Below are positions 12,583 through 20,692 of a stretch of DNA of 58,899 nt, in pieces. The translations under genes were made by a program, and so were the position numbers. Where the stretch lies: the NCBI GenBank assembly GCA_029552065.1, contig JAKPEG010000015.1:2501-61399 (forward strand), in the 5' to 3' direction. Position 1 is the stretch's first letter; each line of letters starts with the position of its first letter. Origin of the DNA: Actinomycetes bacterium (GTDB lineage Bacteria; Actinomycetota; Actinomycetes; Actinomycetales; Dermatophilaceae). The notes under the pieces were generated by a model. That model did no database searches and was not told the origin of the DNA. It saw nothing but the letters and a program-made list of their open reading frames with translations.

Positions 12583-15150
12583 TCAGCGCTGGACTGCGTC
12601 GAACTCCTGGGCCACTGCCGCAACCGCCGCGTCGCGGAAGCCGCTCACCTCGCCGGTCGTGAGCGTGCGGTCGGGTGCCCGGAAGGACAGCCGGAAGGCC
12701 AGCGACTTCTTGCCCGGCCCGACTTGCTCGCCTCGGTAGACGTCGAAGAGGGCGACCGATTCGAGCAGCTCCCCCGCCGCCGACCGCAGCCGCGCCTCGA
12801 CGGCACCAGCCGTCACCGCCTCGTCGACCGTGAGTGCGACGTCGGTGAGGGCGAGCGCATGCGAGGAGAAGGCCCGCATCCGCGTGGGCGCGGCACTGGC
12901 GGCCGTGAGGACGTCGACGTCGACGAGCGCGGCGCAGGCCCGAGGCGGCAGGCCGAGCCGGGCGAGCACCGCGGGGTGCAGCTCGCCGGCATGACCGAGC
13001 ACGGTGCCGTCGTCCAGGGTGAGCCGGGCGCACCGCCCGGGATGCCAGGGGGCCAGGTCGTCGGCAGTCGCGGCGACGGGGAGCGAGAGGGCGGCGCACA
13101 CGGCCCGGACCGCGTCGACCGCGTCGGCCCAGTCGGCTGCCCGACCAGGTCCCCACCAGCCGGCGCGCTCGGCGTCGCCGCAGAAGGCGACCGCGAGCTG
13201 GCGGGGCTGAGGCGGCACGGCCGCGTCGATCGCGGCGATCGTCGCGTCGTCGGGCCGATGTTCGACCCCCGGCACCGGAGCCGTGTGGCTCGATCCCGGC
13301 TCGGGCCTCGTGGCCAGTCCGAGCTCGAAGAGGGCGAGATCGCGCTGGCCGCGGGATACGTTGCGACGCAACGCGTCGAGCAACGTGTCCAGGACGGAGG
13401 TCCGCATGAGCGGAGCCTCGTCGGACAGCGGGTTGGCCAGCCGGATGGCGTTGCGACGGGGGTCCGCGGGCGGCATACCGAGCTGGTCGGCGAAGTCGGC
13501 GGCGACGAACGGATAGGTGAGCACCTCGGTGAGCCCACGCCCGACGAGGACGTCGGCGACGATCCGGCGGACCTGCTGGCCGTGGGTGAGCCCGCGCCCG
13601 TCGGAGGGGGTCGGCAGTACCGAGGGGATCCGGTCGTAGCCGTCGATCCGGGCGACCTCCTCGGCGTAGTCGGGACCGTCGACGAGGTCCGGCCGCCACG
13701 ACGGCGGGGTGACGAGCGCCACCGGCGGACCGTCGGGCCTCGCCGAGGGCTGCGCTTGCACGGTGGCACCGAGGTCGCGCAGGATCTCCACCACCCGCGC
13801 GGGCGGGTAGTCGACCCCGACGAGTCGGCCGGGCAGGGTGAGGTCGAGCGGGTATGCCGTGCGGCTGGTCGTCGCGTCGACGTCGGTCGACCCCGGGTCG
13901 GCGCTACCCCCGCCGAAGCGGACGAGCAGGTCGACGACGAGTTGGGCGGCATCGTCGGTCACGCGCGGGTCCACGCCCCGCTCGAACCGCTTGGAGGCCT
14001 CGCTCACGAGCCGGTGGCGCCGAGAGGAACGGGCCACCGTCACCGGGTCGAAGTGGGCGGCCTCGACGAGGACGTCGGTCGTGCCCTCGTCGACCTCGCT
14101 CGAGGCACCGCCCATGATCCCGGCAAGCGCGAGCGGAGTCTGGCCTCCGTCGGTGATGAGCAGGTCCTCGGGGTGCAGGGTCCGCGTGACACCGTCGAGG
14201 GTGGTGAGGGTCTCCCCCGCCCGGGCCCGGCGGACGGTGATCGATCCGGACAGCTTGTCGAGGTCGAAGGCGTGCAGGGGCTGGCCGACGAGCATCATCA
14301 CGTAGTTGGTCACGTCGACGGCCAGCGAGATCGGGCGCATCCCGACCTGGGTGAGCCGGCGCTGCATCCACGAGGGCGACGGTGCGCTCGGGTCGATGCC
14401 CCGGACGATCCGGGCGACGTAGCGGTCGCAGCCGAGGGCACCCTGCAGCGGCGCCGCGTCGGTGAGGTGTACGGCATAGCCCTGCCAGTTGCCGTCGGGA
14501 TTGGTGGGCACGATGCCCGGGTCCCGGTAGCCGCCCTCGGGGCTGCCCTGCGAGTGCCAGTATTCGCGGGCCACGCCCCGCATGGAGAAGCAATAGCCAC
14601 GGTCGGGGGTGACGTTGAGCTCGACGACCTCGTCACCGAGGCCGAGCAGGGCGACGGCGTCGTCGCCGGGGCTCAGCGCCGCCGCGGCGGACTCGCCGAG
14701 CAACCGGGACAGCACGATGATCCCGCTGTGGTCCTCGCCGATGCCCAGCTCGTCCTCGGCGCAGATCATCCCGTTGGACACCCGGCCATAGGTCTTGCGC
14801 GCGGAGATCTCGAAACCCCCGGGCAGGGTCGCCCCGGGCAGCACGACCACGACGAGGTCACCGACCTCGAAATTGGTTGCACCGCAGACGATCTCCTGCG
14901 GTATGCCGTCCGTGAGGCGCTGGCCGTGGTCGCCGACGTCGACGGTGCAGAAGCGGATCGGCTTGCCGTTGCGTTGGATCGTCTCCTCGATGGTGAGGAC
15001 GCGGCCGACGACGACGGGACCGCTCACCCCGCCCCCGTGCAGGGCCTCCTCCTCGAGGCCGACCGAGACGAGGGATGCGGCGACATCGGCACCGCGGGCG
15101 GCGGCCGGCACCTCGACGAGCTCGCGCAGCCAGGACAGGGGCACTCTCAT
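12583..15150 (-). CDS. pheT: Phenylalanyl-tRNA synthetase beta subunit
   Basis: Beta chain of the alpha2-beta2 PheRS. 855 residues, the bacterial long form. It begins MRVPLSWLRELVEVP, followed by the OB-fold tRNA-binding domain (about 40-150; PIRFCTVDVGDHGQ..IVCGATNFEVGDLVVV). Then come the B3/B4 editing module, the B5 domain and catalytic-like module (EEVARIDGYDRIPSVLPT), and the C-terminal FDX-ACB anticodon-binding domain (SSHALALTDVALTVDEAVT). ATG 15150 lies one base after the pheS stop, so the genes are coupled. The 148-base gap downstream holds only weak G+C-rich stems (around 12486-12512). Confidence 0.97.
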   Translation of the reverse strand: MRVPLSWLRELVEVPAAARGADVAASLVSVGLEEEALHGGGVSGPVVVGRVLTIEETIQRNGKPIRFCTVDVGDHGQRLTDGIPQEIVCGATNFEVGDLVVVVLPGATLPGGFEISARKTYGRVSNGMICAEDELGIGEDHSGIIVLSRLLGESAAAALSPGDDAVALLGLGDEVVELNVTPDRGYCFSMRGVAREYWHSQGSPEGGYRDPGIVPTNPDGNWQGYAVHLTDAAPLQGALGCDRYVARIVRGIDPSAPSPSWMQRRLTQVGMRPISLAVDVTNYVMMLVGQPLHAFDLDKLSGSITVRRARAGETLTTLDGVTRTLHPEDLLITDGGQTPLALAGIMGGASSEVDEGTTDVLVEAAHFDPVTVARSSRRHRLVSEASKRFERGVDPRVTDDAAQLVVDLLVRFGGGSADPGSTDVDATTSRTAYPLDLTLPGRLVGVDYPPARVVEILRDLGATVQAQPSARPDGPPVALVTPPSWRPDLVDGPDYAEEVARIDGYDRIPSVLPTPSDGRGLTHGQQVRRIVADVLVGRGLTEVLTYPFVAADFADQLGMPPADPRRNAIRLANPLSDEAPLMRTSVLDTLLDALRRNVSRGQRDLALFELGLATRPEPGSSHTAPVPGVEHRPDDATIAAIDAAVPPQPRQLAVAFCGDAERAGWWGPGRAADWADAVDAVRAVCAALSLPVAATADDLAPWHPGRCARLTLDDGTVLGHAGELHPAVLARLGLPPRACAALVDVDVLTAASAAPTRMRAFSSHALALTDVALTVDEAVTAGAVEARLRSAAGELLESVALFDVYRGEQVGPGKKSLAFRLSFRAPDRTLTTGEVSGFRDAAVAAVAQEFDAVQR

Positions 15151-15151
15151 C

Positions 15152-16240
15152 TCACACCGCCATCCCGAACTGGCCGGAGAACCGGACGTCGCCCTCGACG
15201 ATGTCGCGCATGTCCGACACCCCGTTGCGCAGCTGGAGCGCCCGTTCGATGCCGAAGCCGAAGGCGAAACCGGTGTAGACGTCGGGGTCGATCCCGCAGG
15301 CCTGGAGCACCTTGCGGTTGACCATCCCCGAGCCGCCCAGCTCGATCCACCCGGAGCCGCCGCACATCCGGCAGGCCTCGTCGCCACCGCGGCATACGAA
15401 GCACTGGAAGTCGGTCTCCATCGAGGGCTCGGTGAAGGGGAAGTAGGAGGCGCGCACGCGGGTGCGGACGTCGCCGAACATCGCCCGCACGAAGTGGTCG
15501 ATGGAACCACGCAGGTGGGCCATGGTGAGGCCCTTGTCGACCGCGAGGCACTCGATCTGGTGGAAGACGGGAGTGTGAGTGGCGTCGAGGTCGTCGGTGC
15601 GGAAGACCTTGCCGGGAGCCACGACATAGATCGGCGGGGTCCGGGTGAGCATCGTGCGGATCTGCACGGGAGAGGTGTGGGCCCGCAGGACCAGACCGCC
15701 GTCGGGCGGGTCGACGAAGAAGGTGTCCTGCATCTGGCGTGCGGGGTGGTCGACGCCCAGGTTGAGGGCGTCGAAGTTCATCCACTCCGACTCGACCTCG
15801 GGCCCCTCGGCGACCTCCCAGCCCATCGCGACGAAGACGTCGACGAGCCGTTCCATCGTGAGTTCGACGGGGTGACGCGCGCCGAGCGGCCGCCGCGCGG
15901 CGGGCACCGACACGTCGACCCGCTCCTGCACGAGGATCTGCGCGTCGCGGTGTGCGACCAACTCGGCCTCGCGAGCGCTGTATGCCGCCTGGACCGCCGC
16001 GAGCGCGGCACCCACCCGCTTGCCGGCCTCGGCCTTGGCCGCAGGCGGCAGGGCCCCGATCTCGCGGCGCGCCTGGGCGACCTGCCCCCGGTCGAGGTGG
16101 GCGAGCCGGGCGGCCTTGAGGGCCTCGAGGTCCTGCGCCGCGGCAAAGGCGGCATCGGCCGCCGCGACCGCCGCGTCGAGCGTGGCCGGGTCGAGTGCGG
16201 CCACGCGGACCGGGTCATAGGGGTTGTTCGGAGCGGACAT
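15152..16240 (-). CDS. pheS: Phenylalanyl-tRNA synthetase alpha subunit
   Basis: Catalytic alpha subunit of PheRS, about 362 residues. An N-terminal coiled-coil arm (residues 10-100) is followed by the class II synthetase core. Motif 2 includes GKVFRTDDLDATHTPVFHQIE and motif 3 GFAFGFGIERALQL. The segment FQCFVCRGGDEACRMCGGSGW contains four cysteines in CxxC pairs, as in many bacterial PheS. ATG 16240 is preferred; an in-frame GTG at 16249 is possible, and neither has a strong ribosome site. -10-like TAGACT lies at 16282-16277, so pheST may have its own promoter. Confidence 0.96.
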   Translation of the reverse strand: MSAPNNPYDPVRVAALDPATLDAAVAAADAAFAAAQDLEALKAARLAHLDRGQVAQARREIGALPPAAKAEAGKRVGAALAAVQAAYSAREAELVAHRDAQILVQERVDVSVPAARRPLGARHPVELTMERLVDVFVAMGWEVAEGPEVESEWMNFDALNLGVDHPARQMQDTFFVDPPDGGLVLRAHTSPVQIRTMLTRTPPIYVVAPGKVFRTDDLDATHTPVFHQIECLAVDKGLTMAHLRGSIDHFVRAMFGDVRTRVRASYFPFTEPSMETDFQCFVCRGGDEACRMCGGSGWIELGGSGMVNRKVLQACGIDPDVYTGFAFGFGIERALQLRNGVSDMRDIVEGDVRFSGQFGMAV

Positions 16241-16282
16241 GCTTCCCACGTTTCGGTGACTGGATGTCGGCGGCCGAGTCTA

Positions 16283-16298
16283 GGCCGCTCTGGCGGCC
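16283..16298 (-). terminator. Possible terminator after PAS histidine kinase
   Basis: Perfect 6-bp stem GGCCGC / GCGGCC with 4-base loop, 42 bases past the kinase stop and just upstream of the pheS promoter-like TAGACT. It is short, so it could be incidental in G+C-rich DNA. Confidence 0.35.
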
Positions 16299-16339
16299 CC
16301 GTGCCCGAGGGTTCCGGCGACCGGACGCGCGACGGTGGT

Positions 16340-17497
16340 TCAGGGAGCGGCGCCGGCCGGCAGCGGGTCGACGGGCGGCACGGGTGCGGGCTCGCCCGCA
16401 GGCAGGCTGAAGGTGAACATCGCACCCCCACCAGGAGCGTCCGCGGCGATGACCTGGCCTCCGTGGGCGTTGACGAGTGCCTTGACGACGTAGAGCCCGA
16501 GGCCGCTGTTGCCGGCCCCCGGCCGGTGCCAGAACCGCGAGAAGATCACCGAGCGCAGACTGGCGGGTATTCCGGCCCCCTCGTCGGCGATCGAGACGAC
16601 CGCGGCCGGGCGGGCATCGCCGTCGGTGCCGTCGACGAGGTCGACCGTGCCACCGCGCACGGTCACAGTGACCGTGCCCGAGCCGTGCTTGAGGGCGTTG
16701 TCGACGAGGTTGATGAGGATCTGGTCGACCCGGTCGGGGTCGGCCCACGTGACCGGCAGCGGCGGTTGCACGTCGACGACGATTCGCTCTGACGGGATGC
16801 CGAGGTTCTCCAGCCGGGTGCGGTGCCGTTCGACGATCGTGCGCACGGACAGCGGCTGCGGACGGACCTGGAGCCGGCCGGCGTCGATCCGCGACACGTC
16901 GAGCAGGTCGGCCACCAGCCGGGTGACCCGTTCGGCGTCGGCCTCGATGGTCTCGACGATGAGTCGCTTCTGGGCGTCGCTGAACCGGTCCCAGCGACGC
17001 AGGAGGGTGTTGGAGAAGCCCTTGACCGAAGTGAGCGGCGAGCGCAGCTCGTGCGCGAGGGTCGAGAGCAGTGCGGCGTGGTCCTGTTCGGCGCGTTCGC
17101 GCGCGACGGCATCGCGCAGGGACAGGACGACCCTGGTGAGCGGCATACCGCGTCCGTTGCGCAGGTAGCGCGCGGTGACGAGGACCTCGACCCCCGCCGA
17201 GGTCCACAGCAGCTTCTCCCGGTGGCCCTTGAGCGAGCGCAGACCGTGCCAAGGGTCGATAACCGCCCACCACGAGCGTCCCTCGGAGTCGGTGAGCGGG
17301 ATCGCCTCCGTCACCTGACGACCGACGGCGTCGGCGAGCGGCATCCGCAGCACCTCGGCCGCCCGCTCGTTGACCATCCGCACGTTCCCCGACTCGTCGA
17401 CGACGACGAGCCCGTCGGGAAGGAATCCGGCCAGCCGGCCGGCCTGCTCCAGTGGCAGATCCGCGGTCGGCCCCCCGTGGCCGGCATCCACACTCAC
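16340..17497 (-). CDS. PAS-domain sensor histidine kinase
   Basis: 385-residue kinase with no membrane segment, so probably cytosolic. It has an N-terminal PAS domain (about 15-130; LPDGLVVVDESGNVRMVNERAAEVL), a HisKA domain with phospho-acceptor His in STLAHELRSPLTSVKGF, and an HATPase domain with N-box QILINLVDNALKHG, G1 DEGAGIP and G2 GNSGLGLYVVK. GTG 17497 is chosen: -10-like TACGCT ends 6 bases upstream, and the longer frame overlaps trmH. No response regulator is adjacent, so its partner is unknown. It sits between trmH and pheS, which are neighbours in many actinobacteria. Confidence 0.9.
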   Translation of the reverse strand: MSVDAGHGGPTADLPLEQAGRLAGFLPDGLVVVDESGNVRMVNERAAEVLRMPLADAVGRQVTEAIPLTDSEGRSWWAVIDPWHGLRSLKGHREKLLWTSAGVEVLVTARYLRNGRGMPLTRVVLSLRDAVARERAEQDHAALLSTLAHELRSPLTSVKGFSNTLLRRWDRFSDAQKRLIVETIEADAERVTRLVADLLDVSRIDAGRLQVRPQPLSVRTIVERHRTRLENLGIPSERIVVDVQPPLPVTWADPDRVDQILINLVDNALKHGSGTVTVTVRGGTVDLVDGTDGDARPAAVVSIADEGAGIPASLRSVIFSRFWHRPGAGNSGLGLYVVKALVNAHGGQVIAADAPGGGAMFTFSLPAGEPAPVPPVDPLPAGAAP

Positions 17498-17562
17498 GCG
17501 GTCAGCGTAGCGAGCCGTGGGGACGATCGCCGGGACATGCGTGGTGCGGGGGCCCCTGGCGG

Positions 17563-18375
17563 TCAGCCGGACTGCGAGTGCTGAGCGGCCGCCGAGGCGT
17601 AGAGGCAGACGGTCGCGGCCATCGCGAGGTTGAGCGACTCGGCCTTGCCGTGGATGGGTACCCGCACCACCGCATCGCAGGCCGCGCGGACCTCGGCCGG
17701 CAGGCCCCACGCCTCGTTGCCCATGACCCAGGCGTGCGGGCCGTGCAGGTCGGCGTCCGGCAGGGTCGTGGCGCCCGCGCCGTCCGCGGCCAGCACCGCG
17801 ATCCCCGCGGCACGCAGCTCACGCAGGACCTGCTCGACCGGCATGCCGGTGACCACGGGCAGGTGGAAGATCGAGCCGGCCGTCGCGCGCACGACCTTGG
17901 GGCTCCACACGTCGACGCTCGCCGAGGTCACCACGACAGCATCGGCGCCGACGGCGTCCGCTCCGCGCACGACGGTGCCCGCGTTGCCGGGATCGCGCAC
18001 GTGGGCGAGCACGACGAGCAGTTTCGGGCCCGCGGCGAGAACCTCGGCGAGCGTGGCCGGGGCTGCGCGGCATACCGCGACGATTCCCTGGGTCGCCTCG
18101 GTCGCCGACATCGCGGCGAGCACCTCGGGCGAGCATTCGTGGAGGCGCACGCGCGCCTGCCGCGCGGCCGTGACGACGTCGGTATGCCGCGTGGCCGCCG
18201 CCGCCGTGAGGTAGACGTCGCGGACGAGGTCGGGCCGGTGCCGGACCGCCTCCCGCACGGCCTGGGGGCCCTCGGCGAGGAAGGTGCCGGTGCGTTCACG
18301 CGCAGAGCGCCGGACCAGGGCCGCCACCGCTCGCACCCGTTCGGATCTCGGGTTGACGAGGGTCGCGGTGACCAT
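17563..18375 (-). CDS. TrmH/SpoU-family RNA 2'-O-methyltransferase
   Basis: SAM-dependent ribose methyltransferase of the SPOUT superfamily, 270 residues. The N-terminal SpoU substrate-binding domain (RTGTFLAEGPQAVREAV) precedes the knotted catalytic domain with the three family motifs: LAHVRDPGNAGTVVRGADA (motif 1), WVMGNEAWGLP (motif 2) and VPIHGKAESLNLAMAATVCLY (motif 3). ATG 18375 fits the family start (MVTATLVNPRSERV). The target, 23S rRNA or tRNA, cannot be told. Its location just after rplT matches the tsnR/spoU gene of other actinobacteria. Confidence 0.93.
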   Translation of the reverse strand: MVTATLVNPRSERVRAVAALVRRSARERTGTFLAEGPQAVREAVRHRPDLVRDVYLTAAAATRHTDVVTAARQARVRLHECSPEVLAAMSATEATQGIVAVCRAAPATLAEVLAAGPKLLVVLAHVRDPGNAGTVVRGADAVGADAVVVTSASVDVWSPKVVRATAGSIFHLPVVTGMPVEQVLRELRAAGIAVLAADGAGATTLPDADLHGPHAWVMGNEAWGLPAEVRAACDAVVRVPIHGKAESLNLAMAATVCLYASAAAQHSQSG

Positions 18376-18449
18376 GGTCCGGCGCTCAGGTCGCTGCGCT
18401 CGCGCGATCACGGTTCCGGCCGAACCGGCCGCCGTGACGCGGCGAGGGC

Positions 18450-18824
18450 TCAGGCCGCGTCGCCCTGGGCCGGCACGCTCGTGCGGGCCAGCTCGACGAG
18501 TGCGGCGAAGGCGGCTGGGTCGTTGACGGCGAGGTCGGCGAGGATCTTGCGGTCGACCTCGACACCGGCGGCCTTGAGGCCCTGCATGAACCGGTTGTAG
18601 GTCATCCCGTTGGCCCGGGCTGCCGCGTTGATCCGCTGGATCCACAGGCGGCGGAAGTCGCCCTTCTTGGCCCGGCGGTCGCGGTAGGCGTAGCCGAGGG
18701 AATGGATCACCTGTTCCTTGGCCTTGCGGTAAAGCCGGGAACGCTGTCCGCGGTAACCGCTGGCGCGCTCGAGGACGACTCGGCGCTTCTTCTGGGCGTT
18801 GACTGCCCGCTTCACGCGTGCCAC
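18450..18824 (-). CDS. rplT: 50S ribosomal protein L20
   Basis: Assembly protein of the large ribosomal subunit, 124 residues, normal length. It begins [20 protein letters not shown] and has the basic helical stretch [17 protein letters not shown] and [19 protein letters not shown], all typical of L20. It follows rpmI closely in the infC-rpmI-rplT operon. In other bacteria this operon is controlled by L20 binding its leader mRNA; here a candidate leader structure lies upstream of infC. Confidence 0.98.
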   Translation of the reverse strand: MARVKRAVNAQKKRRVVLERASGYRGQRSRLYRKAKEQVIHSLGYAYRDRRAKKGDFRRLWIQRINAAARANGMTYNRFMQGLKAAGVEVDRKILADLAVNDPAAFAALVELARTSVPAQGDAA

Positions 18825-18858
18825 GTGAGGTCTCCTTTACGTGTTCGTCGGCGGGTCG

Positions 18859-19053
18859 TCAGCGGCCCAGGAGCCGCTTGACCTTCTTGGTGTCGGGCTT
18901 GGACAGCTCGAGATCGCCCGCGAGCGAGCGCATCTCCTTGCTCGACTTCACCTCGAGGCGGTGCCGGCCGCCGGCCTGCTCGCGCATGACCTTGCCGGTG
19001 CCGGTGACGCGGAAGCGCTTCTTGGCCCCGCTGTGGGTCTTGTTCTTCGGCAT
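18859..19053 (-). CDS. rpmI: 50S ribosomal protein L35
   Basis: 64-residue large-subunit protein. It starts [20 protein letters not shown] and contains [14 protein letters not shown], all standard L35 features. The gene lies between infC and rplT. It is far shorter than the overlapping open frame on this strand; ATG 19053 preceded by a GGAGATC-type ribosome site fixes the start. Confidence 0.98.
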   Translation of the reverse strand: MPKNKTHSGAKKRFRVTGTGKVMREQAGGRHRLEVKSSKEMRSLAGDLELSKPDTKKVKRLLGR

Positions 19054-19111
19054 GAGAGCCGATCTCCTTCGTGTCGGCCCGGGCCGGTCGGCCTCGGGGT
19101 CGTTCTCGGTG

Positions 19112-20233
19112 TCAGGCCTGTGGTGCCCGGGGTCCGGGCTTGGGGGCCGTGGGCTTGGGCGCTGCCCCACGCGCCGGGGCCGCGGGACGCGGCGTCGGGT
19201 GGGCTGCGGGGGCGCCGGTGGTGGAGGGTCCCGGCACCGCGGCCTTGCGAGCCGGAGCGACCGGCTTCGGGCTGGCTGCCCCACGGGGGGCCGGTTTCGG
19301 TGCGGCGGCCGCGGGGGCGGGCTCCCGTGCCGGCGTGACCGGCTCGGGTGTCGGCTCGGGCATCGGCTCCGGCACCGCCGCCGTGGGCTCCGTCTCGGCC
19401 GCGTTTGCCGCGTCTGCGGTCTGCACCGCAGGGCCATCCACGACGGGGACATCCACGACGGGGACGTCCACGACGGGGAGGTCCGCCTCCGGCGCGGCCG
19501 GCGCACTCGCGACGGTGCCGTCGAGGGCATCGCCCGCCACCGGGGCGTCGAGCGCCTCGTCAGCAGGCCCGGTCACCTCGGCCAGGTCCGCCTCGAGCGA
19601 CTCGACCAGATCGTCGTGATCCCCCGACGCCGGCGGAGCCGAGTGCGAACGCTCCGCCCGGATCGGACCCTGCGTTCCCGCCGCCGTCTCCCGCGCCCGC
19701 CGTGCCTCCGCCTTGGCCTCGGACTTCTTCTTCGTCGGCCCGATGACCATGATCATGTTGCGCCCGTCCTGCTTGGGCGCGGACTCGACGAAACCGAACT
19801 CCTGGATGTCCTCGGCGAGGCGCTGGAGGAGGCGGAAACCGAGCTCCGGCCGCGACTGCTCGCGACCCCGGAACATGATCGTCACCTTGACCTTGTCGCC
19901 GCCCTTGAGGAAGCGCTCGACGTGGCCCTTCTTCGTGCCGTAGTCGTGCGGGTCGATCTTCGGCCGGAGCTTGATCTCCTTGATGACCGTGTTGACCTGG
20001 TTCTTGCGGGCCTCCCGGGCCTTCATGGCCGCTTCGTACTTGTACTTGCCGAAGTCCATGAGCTTGGCCACGGGGGGACGGGCCATGGGGGCCACCTCGA
20101 CGAGGTCGAGGTCGGCCTCGGCGGCCAGCCGGAGCGCATCCTCGACGCGCACGATGCCGACCTGCTCCCCGTTGGGTCCCACCAGGCGCACCTCGGGGAC
20201 CCGGATGCGCTCGTTGATACGAGGCTCGCTGAT
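19112..20233 (-). CDS. infC: Translation initiation factor IF-3 with long C-terminal extension, AUC start
   Basis: IF-3 binds the 30S subunit and rejects non-canonical starts. Residues 1-180 hold the full factor: the N domain starts (M)[15 protein letters not shown] and includes [10 protein letters not shown]; the linker holds [17 protein letters not shown]; the C domain holds [18 protein letters not shown]. The normal start lies upstream of any ATG/GTG at codon ATC (20233-20231), with AAGGAG 6 bases before it, so this gene appears to initiate at AUC. Non-AUG infC starts (AUU in E. coli, AUC in Myxococcus) are known and permit autoregulation. Beyond residue ~185 there are ~190 Pro/Ala/Glu-rich residues absent from the classical protein, including three PVVDV-like repeats. 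Confidence 0.95.
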   Translation of the reverse strand: MSEPRINERIRVPEVRLVGPNGEQVGIVRVEDALRLAAEADLDLVEVAPMARPPVAKLMDFGKYKYEAAMKAREARKNQVNTVIKEIKLRPKIDPHDYGTKKGHVERFLKGGDKVKVTIMFRGREQSRPELGFRLLQRLAEDIQEFGFVESAPKQDGRNMIMVIGPTKKKSEAKAEARRARETAAGTQGPIRAERSHSAPPASGDHDDLVESLEADLAEVTGPADEALDAPVAGDALDGTVASAPAAPEADLPVVDVPVVDVPVVDGPAVQTADAANAAETEPTAAVPEPMPEPTPEPVTPAREPAPAAAAPKPAPRGAASPKPVAPARKAAVPGPSTTGAPAAHPTPRPAAPARGAAPKPTAPKPGPRAPQA

Positions 20234-20278
20234 GTGGTGCTCCTTCGTCGTCTGCGGGATCGACCCCGGGCAACGAGA

Positions 20279-20316
20279 GAAGGCCCCTCGCCACCGTCGG
20301 TGCGCAAGGAGCCTTC
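20279..20316 (-). promoter_or_regulatory. Leader hairpin upstream of infC
   Basis: Long stem: arms 20279-20296 and 20298-20316 pair over about 17 bp with G-U pairs and one bulge. It ends 34 bases before the infC ribosome site. It is placed like the autoregulatory leaders of infC-rpmI-rplT operons, but I cannot match it to a specific family by eye. It could also serve as an attenuator. Confidence 0.5.
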
Positions 20317-20692
20317 GCCTGTCCGTACCCGGATGCCGGGGCAGTCGCCTGCCCCGCGCGCGGGTGACCCGGGCTCACTGCATACCGTCGAGGTATGCCG
20401 GTGGCCTCCGGCGTGCCGGGCGGGTCCGGACCTGACCCGGCGACCTCACGGTCGGCGCGGGTGGAAGCTGGTGCTCCTCTTGCACGTCACGCCCGGGTTG
20501 CCCCGCACGTGATTGGTCGACCGCCAAGGATACCAGGTCGTCCGGTGCGAGCAGCTCGCGAGCGGGGGCGCACGGGTCATCGATCGCCTCCCCGGGACCG
20601 GCGCGGCCGGAGGGCGGCTGTCGGCGCGATGCGGCAGGATCGGCGTATGCCGTGCACCGTCGCCTTCGCGCCTCGCCCCCGATGACCCCCAG
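20317..20692. other. Divergent intergenic region between infC leader and hsdM
   Basis: 376 bases with no supported gene; the open frame running through it is a low-complexity extension of hsdM. It holds an inverted repeat GCATACC-5-GGTATGC at 20380-20398 and octamer copies at 20393 and 20645. Promoters for infC (minus) and hsdM (plus) should both be here, but I see no convincing -10/-35 pair for either. Confidence 0.6.

Noticed and set aside
12499..15321. 940-codon plus-strand frame across pheT
   Set aside because: Antisense shadow with no domain; pheT is complete.
12583..15627. Long 1014-residue form of PheT
   Set aside because: The first 159 codons lie antisense-free but out of frame over pheS and are low-complexity; MRVPLSWLRELV at 15150 is the normal start.
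20513..20692. N-terminal extension of HsdM from 20513
   Set aside because: The extra 60 residues are low-complexity and the family N-terminus begins exactly at ATG 20693.
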